Shown here one piece after another: positions 31,556-45,339 of a stretch of DNA of 64,000 nt. Within the stretch, counting starts at the first letter, position 1. Each line of letters starts with the position of its first letter. The position numbers were made by a program, and so were the translations under genes. This DNA comes from Mycteria americana (taxonomy: Eukaryota; Chordata; Aves; Ciconiiformes; Ciconiidae), in assembly GCF_035582795.1 (NCBI RefSeq), contig NC_134366.1, positions 756,501 through 820,500 on the forward strand, read 5' to 3'. The notes beneath the pieces were generated by a model, which worked only from the letters and a program-made list of their open reading frames with translations, ran no database searches and had not been told where the DNA came from.

Positions 31556-34500
31556 ATGGCCGAGGGGGCTCCCGCTCAGGTAAGGGCGCCCGCCGCGCCC
31601 CGCCCGCCCGCCGCGGGTCGCGGCCCGGCCCGCCGCCGCTCGCCCGGCGCCCGCGGGCCGCACGTCGGGGCGGGCCGCGCCGTCGGGGCCGCGGCGGGAG
31701 GCGGCGGGGCGGCCGGCGGGGCGGGAGGCCGGCGGGGGCTGTCAGCGCGCGGGGCCGCGGCCGCCCCCCCGGGGGGACGGGCAGGGACGGGCAGGGCCGG
31801 CGGCGGCGCGGGCAGCCCCGGGGGGGCGGCGCGCCCGGGCCGGGCCGGGCCGGGCCTCCGCGGCCGGCGGCGCCCGAGCTGCCGTCGGGGGCCGGGCCTG
31901 CCGGTTCCGCTGCCCGCCCCCCCCCACCCCCGCCCCGGCGGCCGGGCCCTGCGGGTCGGGGAGCGCCCCCCCGCCGCCCCCGTGACGGACCCGCCGCCCT
32001 CCCGGGGACAGGCCGCCCGCCCCCCCCCCCCAACCCCCCCCCCCCCCGTGTCACCGCCCGGTCCCCATGGCGACGGGGCGGCCTTGCCCTGACAGCGCCC
32101 GCCAGCCCCCCGGGGTGTTCCCTCGCCGTGCCCATGGCAACGGGGCTCGGCCGTCCCCTGTCACCCCCCCCTCAGTGTCACCTCCCGGCCCCGCGGTGGC
32201 GGGGCACCCCCCCGCCCCCCCCCGCGGCGGGTCCTGCCCGTCCCGTGGGACCCGCACGGGCCGCCGCCGTAAGCAGCTTAGCGGGGTCAGCGCCCTGCGG
32301 GGACGCGGGGACGTCCCCGCCGCCCTGGGGAGCGCTGGGCTCTGCCGCCGCCCCCCCCGGGGGTCCCCATCGCCCTGGGGGCGTCCCCCCCGCCGTGACC
32401 CCCGCACCCCTCTGTCCTCAGGCGCCGGAGCCGGTGCTGCAGCCGCGCTGCCCCTCGCCCCTCCGGCCGCCGGCCGGCCCCGAGCGCACCTCGGAGCGGG
32501 AGACGCAGACGGCCGAGCTGTCCCTGACGGTGGTGGCGGCCGTGCAGGCGGTGGAGAGGAAGGTGGACTCCCACTCCACCCGCCTGCTCGACCTGGAGGG
32601 TCGGACGGGGATGGCGGAGAAGAAGCTGATCGACTGCGAGAAGACGGCGGCGGAGCTGGGGAACCAGCTGGAGAGCAAGTGCGCGGCGCTGGGCACCCTC
32701 ATCCAGGAGTACGGGCTGCTCCAGCGGCGCCTGGAGAACATGGAGAACCTGCTGAAGAACAGGAACTTCTGGATCCTGCGGCTGCCCCCCGGCAGGAAGG
32801 GGGAAGTCCCCAAGGTAACGGTGTCCTGGGGTGCGGGAGCCCGGGTCTGCGCCCGAAACGCTCCCAAAACGCTCATCGAGGGCAGGGCCGGGGGGGAGAT
32901 GCGGTGGGTGAGCGGGGACAGCCCTGGCGCAGGTGAGTCGCTCGCCGTCGGGACCCGAGAGAGCAGAGCTGCCCCTCGCAGCTTCCCCGCATCTCCCCCC
33001 GCTGGGACCCACATGCGGTGGGAGATGCGCCCGAGGGGAATGTCCCCCATACTCAGGCCGGAGGTTTCAGTTCTGCTTCACGGCGCTGTGCAGCCTGGGA
33101 GCGATTTAATCTTTTTTTTTTTTTTTTTCCCAACCACCGTTTGAGAGAAACCCTGCAGATTTGGTGGTTCTGGTTTTTTACCCACCATTTCTTTTACCAC
33201 CTTGGTGCTGCGGTGGGCATCTCCTGGACTGGGGAAGGAGCAAGCGGGAGCTGCTGCTGCCGGGAAGGGGGAACCTCTGGGATTCGAGGGGAAGGTGGAC
33301 GGGCTCCCTGTGCTCACACTTGCGCTTAGCCGAGCATCAGAAGGAGCCCACCATCAACACGCAGTTCCTACTTCCATTTCACAACCCTCTCGCTAAAAAA
33401 GTTTGCAGATGGGACCGTGTGAGACGCGGCGAAGCGAACGTCGCCGCTTCGCTGGAGAGAGCGGAGGGGGTCTGGAGGAGGGGGGTTCACAGCCTGCCAC
33501 CCCATTAGCGCAGTCGGGGAGCAGAAGCTGAACGCAGCCTGGCTCGCGCATCCTGAATTTATCCTTAGAAATTATTACTCGGCAAACAGGCTTGAAAGCT
33601 GCAGTCTGCTCCCGGCCAATTTGCACACAATAACTAACGATAACTGGGAGCCCTTCAGGCCCGGGTAGAGTTTTCCCTCGAGTTCTGGGGTAATTGAATC
33701 TGGGGTTTTACGTCAGCTCATCAATAGAGATGAGGTCCAGCCGTAGTGCCCGATTTTTATCTCCTTCGTGTTCCTTCCAGGCGGGCGCAAGCCCGGTCTC
33801 CTCTGGAGAGTCGTCCCTGCCAGTGCGGGGACCGAGAGGAGGAGGTCGGTGTGGTTTGGGGAAATCACTCTCTGGGTTCATCACCGGGAACCGGCCGTTT
33901 GGCTGAGACCTTTAATCTCATAGAAATACATGTCCAGGAGTTGTTTTAAAAATAAAAACCAACTCATTGATGGCCGTGAAGTAGCTGAAGCCTAGCCATG
34001 TCCGAGCGGGAGCGAGCTGCCGCTGCCAGCGGCCGGAGATAACACGCTGGGCTCCTGGGGAGCGAGGCGGCCGCCTGAACCCGTGCTCTTGTGGTTGCAG
34101 GTGCCGGTGACGTTTGACGACGTGTCCGTCTATTTCAACAACAAGGAATGGGAGAAGCTGGAGGAGTGGCAGAAGGAGCTGTACAAGAACGTGATGAAGG
34201 GGAACTATGAGTCGCTGATATCCCTGGGTAAATATGGGGTGTCCTCGCCCTGGGGAGAGGCAGGTTCTCTGGGGCTCCTGGCTGCCCGCAGGCTTGGGCA
34301 TCTTCTGAGTCCTCCTCGGAGATCCCCTTGGATCCCCTTGAGATGCAAATGTCCCATTTTACACGGAGACTTAAAAACACAGGAGGATGTTTCTAGTCCG
34401 GGTAAGGGCATCCCTCCGGCAGTGTCCGGGTTTGTCCCTGGCTCGGGGCGTGGTGCTGTCCTGGCTGGGTGGGCTGGTGGGCTGGAGACCTCCTGAAGCT

Positions 34501-37500
34501 CCTTCCAGCCAAGTTACTCAGTGAAAAACCAGCACCTTCCCCGTGGCTGTTGGAAGGGCTTCCCTTCATCTTCTGGGTCAGCAGTGGGCACCAGCCCATG
34601 CACCCCTTTAGGAGGAAACTTTTGCAGAGTGAAAAGTTGTCTGATGCGGTCTTAGCTACGCTCCTTTGGGGCATTTCCTACTGAAGCTGCAGGAGAAATT
34701 CTGGCTCTGTTGGGGCCGGAGGTGAAACGCTTTTGGCTTCAGGAGAGCCAGGAGTTTGCCTGAGAAGTTCTAAAACACTGCCAGAAAAACCTACGGGTTG
34801 GGTTTCTGCTTGAAGGTAGTTCCTCTGTGTGTGGCACCTCAGCCTCTGCCTCTGTGAATCTCTTCTGCCCATCCAGGGAGCCTGGCCTGCCTGCAGCACC
34901 AGGCTCTTCTGCCTGCAGACCCTCTGTGGATGTTCCTGAGTGTCTTCACGTGTCCCCCCGGGCGCTGGGGAGAGGTGGAAGCCGATATCAGGATTCCCTG
35001 TGCAGTAATCCCTCCCTCCATCCCTCTGTCTCTCAACAGACTATGCAATTTCCAAACCTGGTGTTTTGTCTCAGATCGAGCAAGGAGAGGAATCGCGGGT
35101 CAGGAGTGAGCAGGACTTGGAGGAGAGCGAGATCATTACCGATGCCACCGCAGGTGAGACGGCAGCTTAGCGGGAGGGGAGCCGTAGGTTGCGTTCAGAG
35201 GAGCTGAACCCCGAGGCTAAAGCAAGTGTTGCTGCGAGCCATGCCCGAGGAGGTTATCAGGGGGAGCCTTAGCTACGAGCAGGAAAGCTTTGGCTATGAG
35301 AGATTTGATGTCCAGGTATGGCTCAACATCTAAACCAGGGCAAGCGGAGCCCGGAGAGTTGGGCACTAGGAGCCGTCAGCATCTGCAACCAGACCAGGTC
35401 CTCGAGGAGCCCACGTGCCCGGCAAGAAAGGAGAATCGGGTCCCATTGGGAAAACCCATCCACCTGAGGGAGCCGTAGCCTTCCCGGAAAATCCTCCCCG
35501 TGCTCCCGGTTGTATGGATGGTGCCTGGGTTTAACCTTGGATGGTGCCTGGGTTTAACTTGGTTTAACCATCCCCCCGGGGCAGGGAAGCCTGCTCCCAT
35601 CCTGCGCCCAGGGACCTGGGGTGCTGAGGGCTTTCTCCAAGCGCAGGGCTGGGCTGCGAGCAGGGCACCAGGGACCCCGAGTCCTGCAGTGACTCCCACT
35701 CTGAGATAAGGGGGGCTGATAAGGACATAAGGAGGTGCCCTAGAAGAGATGGTGTCAGCTCCGCTGCTTCTGGCTTCAGGCTGTGGATGTGGGGTCGCTC
35801 CGACCCCCTGCCCGTGCTCTTGGTCACGAGGATCTTGAAGTTAAATCGAGGCCAACGGGAAGAGAAAAATCATCTGCTGCCCACAGGGAGCTGCCGGCCC
35901 AGCGCTGCGGCCTGGGAATGTGGGGTGGCAGAGGGATGCTGAGCTGCAGGCGCTGAGCCCCCGGGCCGGGCAGAGGGAGTCCCCTGTGCCTGCGGAGGAT
36001 GCCAGGCGAGAGGCAGGAGCGTGGCAGGGACGGTTGAAGGGCAGGGGCTGAAGGGAGAGCAGAAGGGCCCGAGCAAACGAAAGCCCTCTGCAGGATCAGC
36101 AGCCGGGGCCGGCCCGTGGGGAGCCGGTGGGGATTGTTTGCGAGTGGTTTCTTCGTCCTGGCTCCCGGGAATGATGGCGGGCGGGAATCTCTCTTTGCTG
36201 CAGCTGGTATAAGGGTTGTGATCAAAACGGAGGAGCTCCTTCCTGAAGACAGTCCCGAAAACCCTGAGCTGCACGGGATGTCGGGGCAGTCGGAGGGGAG
36301 CTTCCAGAGTCCGGATGAGGAGGCAGCCTGCGAGAGCCCCTACGGCTCCGTCTCCCCTCCGAGGGACCTCCCAGGAACCAGCCTGGGTGACTCGTCCGAA
36401 TACGTAGCTGACTTCAATGAGATCCAGAGAGTCATCGTGCACCACGGGAGCTGCACAGGTGAGATGCTCGGCACGTGGCCCCACAGCATGTGCCGTGTCG
36501 GGGGGCTGGAGGCCCAGGAGCGGCTTGTGGTGGGTCAGGCAAAGGTGGGGAAAGGGTTGGATGAAAGAGAAGGGTTAAATCCCCCCAGAACCAGCACCAG
36601 AAGGAAAGTTTCTGGCTGCAGCAACCTCAAGAGCAACTGCGGTGAGACCTCAGGCCGGGAGGAGGAGGCAGCACGCACGTGGTGGACATCAGAGCGTGGT
36701 CTCTGAGGGCACCTGACCTGCTCCAGAGCGGAGCGAGCAGTGGCTCAGTTCTCCACGGGTGGGAAAAGCCCTTCTTACACACAGAGACTAAGGGAAGCCG
36801 TGTCCCAGGCCGCGTTTTCTGAGAGCTCCAGTGAGCCCCTGCTGCCAAAATCCCACCGTTGCAGAGGGCAGGATGTCGGTTGAGGACTCCTGGCCTGGTG
36901 GTAGTCGTGCAGAGGAATGGTGTGAGCTGCTCAGGCGCTTACACACCAGACTCTGCTGGAGGAACGTGCGGGGTCCTGCACGTCGCCAGCATGGGGGTCA
37001 CTCAGGGCAGGTCTGGAGGATGGGGCCAAGGGTGGCCGGAGGTCCATGGCATGTGAGCTGCTGAGAGGGAAGGGTGCAGTGAGGTTAGTAGAGAGACGAG
37101 AAGATGGCACCGGGTGCTTCATGTGTAGAAGTCCACCGGCTGGGCGGCAGATACGGTCCAGGTCCTACAGATGTGCTTCGAGGGCGAGAGATGGGAAAGC
37201 GCACAGCTGGGCTGTCGGGAACGGTGGGTTTCCTGCCTTCTGACGGCTTTGCAATGGTGTAACGCAGACCAAGAAAGATAGAGTTGGGCTCTTGAGGTCC
37301 TCCTCAACTCCGCCTCGTGGATCCCGTGGTCTCCTCACAGTTTTCTAAAGGAAACCAGTTAAGCCACCAGTGGGGCTGGAGCCGATCCTTGTCCAAGAGC
37401 TCGCGCCTCCGCTGACGTGGGGCCCCGGCTGGTGGGGCTGAGCGGGAGCTGCGGCAACGCTCTGACCGGGCTGTGGGTGCCGGCATCCGGTGCTCGAGCA

Positions 37501-39546
37501 GCGATAGCCCTGGGATCCACGTAGGGGACGCTCCTTGCTGCGAGGAGGTGGGAAGGAGGACCTGGGAATGTGGGGCTTCCCCGCTGACCCCTCCGTCGGA
37601 GGGGAGAGGGCTGTGGCTTTGATACGTACTGCGCCTGTCGGTTGCCTCTTCTTGGGAAAGCGTGGCTGCTCTTCCTAGAAAAGTACATAGGCCTGGCTCA
37701 AAGTCCAGCGTGGGGTGACGTGCGAGGGATCCACCACGGGCCTTTCCTCAGGGCGCGCTGGCTGCGCGCGTCCCCGATAGAGCCGGTCTCACCAAACAAA
37801 AACACCAGGTCACCTCCGGCGTCAGTGACGCAAGGGGGGAGCCTGATGCGCGGCCGTCCACCGCTGTTTGCCTCTGGGAAGGAGGGGGGTCTGTCCCCGC
37901 GCCCCATCACAGTGAGGCCGAAGGAAGGGGACAGTCCCAGGCTGGGCATGTCGTCTCGGGAGCGGAGCTGGAGGCCGGCAGCCCCGCGCTGTGCCATTCC
38001 GTCGAGCAGTGCCATGCCGGGCGTGGGGAGCGTTGTTGTAGCCCAGCAAAACGGCAGCAGATGGAGCTGCTCTGAAATCGCTCCGCCACCCGAGTCCTTG
38101 CAAACCGACGGTGCTTTTATTCCCCCCCGTCTCGCAGCATCATGAAATCGCAAAACCTTTTGGCAGGCAGGTCTCGCCGCGCCCTCCAAAGGAACCTGTC
38201 CAGGAGGCGGTTTGTCTGTCCTCCCTGTCGGGGGGTGCACAGGCTCGCCTTGCCACTGCGAGGGGACGTGCCCCGTCCCAGGGCGCAGGGCTCCAGGCTG
38301 GAGCCAGCTCGCATCGGGCGGTTGAGCAGAGCGGGCAGGCAGGTGCAAACAGCTGCAGAAGCCCACGCAGATGTTTCTGTACCAACCCCCAGGTGCGTAA
38401 AAGGCCACCCCGTCCCACTCGATGACCCTTACGCTGTTCCGGTTTTTTCCCGCAGAGGACGGGATCGTTATCAAGACGGAGGAGGAGGAGGAGGATGACC
38501 CCGACACCCTGGAGCCGTGCGCCATGTTCTCGGGCAGGACCGAGCCGCCGGCGTTCCCCAGCCACGAGGCCGGGCTGGGCTGCGAGGCGCAGTGCAGCTC
38601 CAAAACGCAGCCCAGGAGCCTGGCGGCCGCCCGCGTGGGGAAGACCCCCGCCTGCGAGAGGGACTCCGGGGAGATGAAGCCGGCCATCGCCCAGCAGCGG
38701 AACCGGACGAGGGAGAGACCCTACATCTGCCCCGAGTGCGGGAAGAGCTTCATGCTCAAGATCAACTTCATGATCCACCAGCGCAACCACCTCAAGGAAG
38801 GGCCCTACGAGTGCCACGACTGCGACCTCAGCTTCCGCAACAAGCAGCAGTTCCTGCTGCACCAGCGCAGCCACACGCGCCGGGGCGTGGGGGTCCCCCG
38901 GCGCCCCGAGCACGGCCTCAAGCCCCAGCCACGGCCCCCGCCCCCGGGGAAGCCCTACAAGTGCTCCGAGTGCGAGAGCAGCTTCAGCCACAAGTCGAGC
39001 CTCAGCAAACACCAGATCACCCACGTCGGGGAGCGGCCCTTCACCTGCGGCGAGTGCCGGAGGAGCTTCCGCTTGCAGATCAGCCTCATCATGCACCAGA
39101 GGATCCACGCCGGCAAGAGCGAGATGGCCTTCCTCTGCCCCCAGTGCGGGAAGAACTTCACCCGGCCCTCCCACCTCCTGCGGCACCAGCGGACTCACAC
39201 CGGCGAGCGGCCCTACCAGTGCAGCCAGTGCGAGAAGACCTTCAGCGAGAAGTCCAAGCTCACCAACCATTACCGCATCCACACCCGGGAGCGCCCGCAC
39301 GCCTGCGCCGTCTGTGGGAAAGGTTTCATCCGCAAGCACCATCTCCTGGAGCACCAGCGCATCCACACGGGCGAGCGGCCCTACCACTGCACCGAGTGCG
39401 GCAAGAACTTCACCCAGAAGCATCACCTCCTGGAGCACCAGCGGGCGCACACCGGCGAGCGGCCCTACCCCTGCACCGAGTGCACCAAGTGCTTCCGCTA
39501 CAAGCAGTCCCTCAAGTACCACCTGAGGACGCACATGGGAGAGTGA
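31556..39546 (+). CDS. DUF3669-KRAB C2H2 zinc-finger transcription factor (ZNF398/ZNF777-like), 9 fingers
   Basis: Six exons, 31556-31579, 32422-32814, 34101-34227, 35040-35153, 36204-36458 and 38456-39546, join in phase to 667 codons plus a stop. Exon 1 (MAEGAPAQ) nearly matches that of the upstream paralogue. Exon 2 encodes DUF3669 ([20 protein letters not shown], then the conserved [19 protein letters not shown]). Exon 3 is a KRAB-A box (140-182) beginning [20 protein letters not shown]; it keeps DV but has MKG in place of MLE. Exons 4 and 5 are acidic linkers ([30 protein letters not shown]). The last exon opens with another IKTEEEEE motif and encodes nine C2H2 fingers (about residues 396-662). 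Fingers 2 and 3 are separated by a proline-rich insert instead of a TGERPY-type linker. It is the tandem paralogue of the gene at 18576. ZNF398 and ZNF777 have the same architecture, but the exact orthologue cannot be fixed here. Confidence 0.92.
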
Positions 39547-39599
39547 GGGGCTGCCGACGGCTTCCTCTCCCTCCCCTCCCTCCCTCTCTCCATCCCTCC

Positions 39600-39632
39600 A
39601 TCCCTCCTCCTCCTCCTCCTCCTCCTCCTCCG
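39600..39632. repeat. (TCC)n microsatellite in the 3' UTR
   Basis: About ten TCC units follow the stop of the nine-finger ZNF gene. Confidence 0.9.
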
Positions 39633-39947
39633 CTCATCTCTCCCACCCTCCCTCCATCCCTCCCCCCCCCAGCTCAGGGCATGGACATCAAGGAAGCTTT
39701 GTGTGGTAGCGCCGCTGGTCTGGTGGAGACGGCTAGGCTGATTGGAAATAAATTAATTAATTAAAGCAAGCAACGCGCGGCAAAATTAAAAGATTATATA
39801 TATATAAAATTAACAGAAGCAGCTGATTTAGGGGGAATCCTCACCATCAGAAAAAAGCAAACAAACCAACAACAAAAGAAACCTGTACAGGGTGTTTTGC
39901 CGGAGTAGGACTCTTAACTGCTTTTTAAATCTACTGTTTGGTTTTTT

Positions 39948-39953
39948 AATAAA
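39948..39953 (+). terminator. polyadenylation signal AATAAA of the nine-finger ZNF gene
   Basis: AATAAA lies about 400 bases after the stop in an AT-rich 3' UTR. An alternative AATAAA at 39747-39752 could give a shorter transcript. Confidence 0.7.
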
Positions 39954-40022
39954 TGTGGAGGAACTTTTTATTTGATAAGCAAACTTAGGATCGCCAAGAT
40001 TTTTTTTTTTTTTTTTTTTTTA

Positions 40023-43000
40023 AAATGCTCTGTAGGCTGATTCTGGCACAGTCACTTTTGTCCAGGAGCTCTGCAGAGGCGCTGCCTCGTCCCAGCTTTC
40101 CGGGCTGGACGCGACAGCCGCTCAGCAGCGCATGGCGACAAGGAGCTCCCGGCCAGGGGGAGGTGAGTAATAAATAGATCCAGATGACGAGGAAGTTCTC
40201 CATGTGTCTAGATTGGAAGCGCTGATAGGTGCCTGTCCGGCTCTCGGGGCTGTGATGCACTCATGAATTATACAATAGAATAAAATACTAGTTGCAGTAA
40301 AAGAACCTTTTTCTGGTAGGACCCCATCAGCAAGTCTCCTCCAAACACTCATTTCTAGCGCTTAATCCTTCCACAGTGGCAGACGCCTCTCCGGTGAGCG
40401 GCGACCCCGGGCGCCCGGCCCTCCCGCCGCTACGAGAGCTGCACCGAAGGCATCACCGGCCGTCGTGAAACGCGGGAGCGGTTTGTAGACGCGGGTCTTG
40501 CCGCGGGGTGCTGTGGGGTCATGATGTACCTGTGCACAAGACCTTGATGTGTTTAACTGCTCTTCTGCTCTCTTTGAAACGCACTGCGGCGAGCGGGCTG
40601 CCCTCGCCCTTGCCGGTGGCATCGACCGCGCACTCCCCAGCGGCAGGAGCAGTGGAGTCCTGCCCCAGATGGAGGAGCAGGTCCCGGGCTGGCTCCGAGA
40701 AAAGCCCCGGCCCGCTCGGGGCTGCCTGTGGGAGACCTCCCGGCTCCCAGGCAGCCGCTGCCGGGGTCCCTTGCCATGCGGCTGTGGCTGTAGTCGTGGT
40801 GGGTGGGACACGGGTCAGTCTCCTTGCTGTTGGTTTGAGCTCCCGTCTCCAGCGGCTCGGTTCTCCGCGGTCCCGGCTCGTCCTCCTCGCAGCTCCCGTA
40901 GTTGGGCTGTGGCTGGGTGACATGCACCCGAAGGACCAGGCCGTGGCCGGAGCGGTGATGCCAGCTTCCCGGTGCACACCGGGCTCCTGGCCGATGGGTG
41001 CCGTGGGGAAGGCGGCGTGAGATCTCATGTTGGACAGTGGCATCAATAAACAGAGCGATGATGGGATAAGTTGTCGGGACCTGTTAATGCCTTTGCAGAA
41101 CCAAACTCCTCGCTGCAGGACTTTCCGTGTGTATGAACCCCTCCTAAATTTGTAATTTACAGCCTCTCCCGTGCTAGAAAGCACGCGGAGCTGCTGAGAG
41201 CTGCCGGCCGGTCACTGCTGCGGAGAGAAGCGTTTCAGGGCTGCCAGGGCAGGTTCCAGCCGAGGTTCCTCTGTTCCTGCTGCTGGGGTGGTGCTTGAAA
41301 CTCCTTGGGAGCAGTTTGGGGTTTCAGGTTGCGGCGTGCAGTCTGACGTGGCTTAAATGTGCTGCAGTGGGGCTGATGTCCCGGGAGGGAGGTGCTGGTG
41401 CGGGACAAGAGGGTCTGGCTGCAGCCCCCAGCCCGGCTGGCTGCCCCGTACCCTTCGGCAGCCTCCCCGCATCCCCCTCATCAGGACTAAATGCAATTAG
41501 GGGGAATAAAGAAATTAAAAGCAGAACCGACTCTGGTTCTCAGCAGCTCGTGTTCATCGGGCTGGCAGTGCCACGGATGTGGCACTGTCCTTTTTTCTTC
41601 CTAAAAATGGATGGATTCAGCTTTTTTTTTGCAAAGCAGCCACTTAAGTGTCCGTACTAGTGAAGGGGGCCTGGCTGCCCCTCGGCAGCGCTGGGACCTG
41701 CACGGGGAGCCTTGGGGACAGGCAGCCCCTTCCTCGCCCCAGCGTGGCCGGGCTGGCAGTGCCCGCGCTCTGCTCGGTGCTGCTGGGCCCCGCGCAGCGG
41801 CTGCTCTCCCACTCGTGCCGCTCCTCACCGGCCACGTCGGTCGCTGGACGCTGTCAGGATTTAACAACGTCCAGGTGACCTTCAGCGGCTCGAATGTCAA
41901 CAGCCCGTCTGCAGCCGCAGCTCCCACGCCGCAGGAGGGGACAGGACGCAGCCGTGGTGGCTCCCGATGGGCGCCGAGCTCAGGGTGGCAGCGGCACTAA
42001 AAAACCGCAGAGGTGACGGTGCTGCAGGGCACAAATCTGAGGGCAGCGCATGCCGTGAGCAGCCTCGCCACCCCCCGAGTTGTCTGCAGGTTATCGGCAC
42101 CCTCCACTTAATTGCAGGCGGGTTCATTCGGGGAGTGCTGAATGCCGCACAGCTAAAACACCGCTCAACTGTGGGGGTTAATGGCACCGTCCCGCAGCAG
42201 GACCAGCTCTTCAAGGGCTCACGTCCCCGCAGGTTTGGCCCCGTCACGCTCGCCCAGCCCTCCCTGGCCCAGGGTGCCAGGAGAGCTGGATGCGGCTGCA
42301 CCCAGAAGGCAGCAGCCCTGGGGACAGGGGACGAGCGGGAGCCACCGCCGTCCCCACTTGGGTGGGGGGTGGGCAGTGTACCCCCCCAGCAGCACCCCAG
42401 CGCCGCCCGCACCGCGGCTCAGAGGCTCTGGCCAAGCGGGGAAACCAGGCTGTCACCCCGGGATGCTGCAACGACAGCGAGCAGGGGGCTGAAAGCATCG
42501 CGCCGACCCCACCGCAGCCACCGGGACGGAGTCTGGGGACCTGCTGTGGCGGGGAAGCGGGCAGCGGGGTGGCAGGGGCTTTTGACAGGGCACAGCCCAC
42601 GGCAGGGCAGTACCCACCCGGGGAGGGAGGGTTATCCGACGGCTTTATTGCCAGGGACAGCCCAGCCGCCAGCAGCACAACAGGGATGCGCGGTGCCCCC
42701 AAAAACGCTGGGGTCGCTCCTTGGGGCCCGGCTGGCAGCACACCGGGGTGGCGGAGGAGCAGAGCCGACGGCTGCACACGGGGGCCTGATTTTGGGCACC
42801 CACCGCCCACGGGGGCTGAGCCCACCGGCAGCAGCACAGAGGGGACGGGCCCCTGCAGCCTGTAGAGACACGCAGGGTGGCTCGGGGGGCTACCGGGGGG
42901 CCTCTTCTCTTCCTGAAGCACCGCTGCGGCCCTCCGGGTGTTTTGGGGTCGGGGCGAGAGCAAAGGAGACATCGGGAGAGCTGCCAGCGGCTGTGGGGTG

Positions 43001-43680
43001 CAGGGATGGAAGCCGGAGCCCCCCTGCCCCAGGGCGGTTGCTCGGTTTGGGGGGGATTTCACGCATGCAGGAAGGGGCTGGCAGCACGCAGCGAGGCAGC
43101 CGGCCCCGGGAAAGTGGCTCACGGACGGGATTACGCTCGGCTCCCACATGTCACAGCTGCCGCGCTGACACAATCCCTTAAACTGCATTAACCCCCAAAC
43201 CCGGCGGGTGGGAAGCGGCTCCTGCAAGCGTGAGGCCTCGGGAAGGATCCTGCTCCGCACCTCCAACCCGCCCACGATGGCCTGAGCCGGGGCGAAGCTC
43301 CCCGGCACGTTTTGGGTTATAAATAATTAAATTTACTTAAGCAGCCAGAGCATCCGAGGTGGCTGGCAGCACCATGCCGAAGCGTGCTGGCTTGCAGCCC
43401 TCGGGCGCCCAGGAGGGCTCCGACTGCTCCGGGGAACTGCAGCGTCCCTTTTTTAAAACAATTTATAAAGCAGAGAGGGTGAAAACCCAGCGGCAGGCTC
43501 CAGGCTGGGTGTCCCACAGGGTTCGAGGGGCCTCCCCGTCCGGGAGCTGCTGGGCAGCGGTGCTGGAGGGCACAGGCTGGCGGCAGGGTCTGGGAGCAGG
43601 GACCGTCTCCCCACCCCGCTGCACGCCATGGCGTGCTCTGGCTCTTGCACCAACGCCCCGGCGCGGGCTGGGATGAAGAC
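40023..43680. other. intergenic spacer, no gene recognised
   Basis: A T22 tract (39999-40022 or so) marks its left edge. GC-rich frames of up to about 400 codons are present but have no domain and no supported splice structure. I see no RNA gene. Confidence 0.45.
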
Positions 43681-43685
43681 TCACA

Positions 43686-45335
43686 CTCACACACGCACTA
43701 GCCCTCCCGGGGCTGCCGCTGCTGGCTGCCGGCGTCATCCCCACACCCGTGGGCTGCCCACGGCCACGCGTGTGTGCAGACACGGGCACACGCACCACAC
43801 ACACAGCGGGGCCCTGTGCTCCCCCCGGCATTTCCCTGCTCGTTCCTCCCCGGTTTGCACACGCGCGCACACACAGACACACTCACGTGCGTGTGCTGAG
43901 ATTCAAGCACACGAACATACAAAGAGAGAGACAGAGACACCCCCACGCGTGTGCGCACACACACGCGCGCGTACCCACATGTAATGACACGGATGCACAC
44001 ACTGGCACACACAGATGTACACACCCCCCCTGTACAGACACTGACGCACACACAGATGCACACCTACACACCAACAACCAAATACATGTATGTAGACGCG
44101 CACAGACACATGTGCGTGCACACGCACACAAATGCACACACGCACATACACACACATACACAGACACACAGACACATGGCCACGCACAAATGTGCACCCA
44201 CACGCAGGCACAGCTGTACAAAACCATTCACCCATGCACACACCCGAGCACACACGCACCACACACTTGGACACACCATGCACATGCACGCACCACGCAC
44301 ACAGGCAAACAGATGCACACAGACACACGTACACCCAGGCGTGCCTGTACGCACATGCGTACACATACACACGTGTGCAGATGTGTGCACAGGCATGTCA
44401 ATACAGACACACACATTCACGCATGCACACACAAACATGCAGACTCATACCCACATATATGCACGTCAACACACAAGCACACCTGCACAGATACACACAT
44501 GTGCCAACACACATGCACAGATACATGAACACATGGGTCCGCATGCACACACACACATACAGATACAACATCCATGTGCACACAGATGCATGTGCATGCA
44601 TACACATACATACATGCGTGCATGCCAACGCAAAGGCACACAAGTATGCACACACACATGCACACACCAACACACGTGGCCACACATATGCACATGCGTG
44701 CCCACAGATGCACAGACATACACGCACATGACTACACACATGCATGCATTCAGGCACATACACATGCATGCACGCATGCACACGTATACACATGCACGCA
44801 AATACACATACATGCACATGCCAACACATACACACATGTGCACGCACACGCTCATGCACACACCAATGCAAAGGCACACATGCATGCACACACGCACGCA
44901 CACATCAACACGTGAGCACGCTTGCACACACACAGGCACAAAGCTGCACACATACACACACGCATGCACACGCCAACATACATGCACATGCTTGCATGTG
45001 CATGCCAGCACGCTTGCATGCAAACACACGCGTGTGCGCATGCCAGCACACCGATACACACATGCACATGCCTACCGACATGCATGCACGCATGCACACG
45101 TATACACGTGCAGGCAAATGCACATACACGCACATGCCAACACATACACACACATGCACGCACACGCTCATGTGCACATCAATGCAAAGGCACACACGCG
45201 TGCAGAGGTGCGTGCACACACACGTGCACAGACACGCGTGCACACATCGGCACGCACACGTGCGCACACGCACAGGTGCACAGACACGCGTGCACACATC
45301 GGCACACACGCATGCACACAGACACACACAATAAC
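43686..45335. repeat. CA-rich compound microsatellite/minisatellite, about 1.65 kb
   Basis: Variations of ACACACATGCACACACA, with longer units such as CATGCACACGCCAACACA repeated in the right half (for example around 44820-45170). It ends about 200 bases before the TRIM start codon. The very long His/Thr-rich and Cys/Val-rich frames through it are repeat artefacts. Confidence 0.93.
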
Positions 45336-45339
45336 ACCC

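Noticed and set aside
29888-32092. 734-codon and overlapping long frames on both strands
   Set aside because: They run through the C-rich array and CpG island; the products are Pro/Gly/Arg-rich with no domain and they overlap the true first exon of the ZNF gene.
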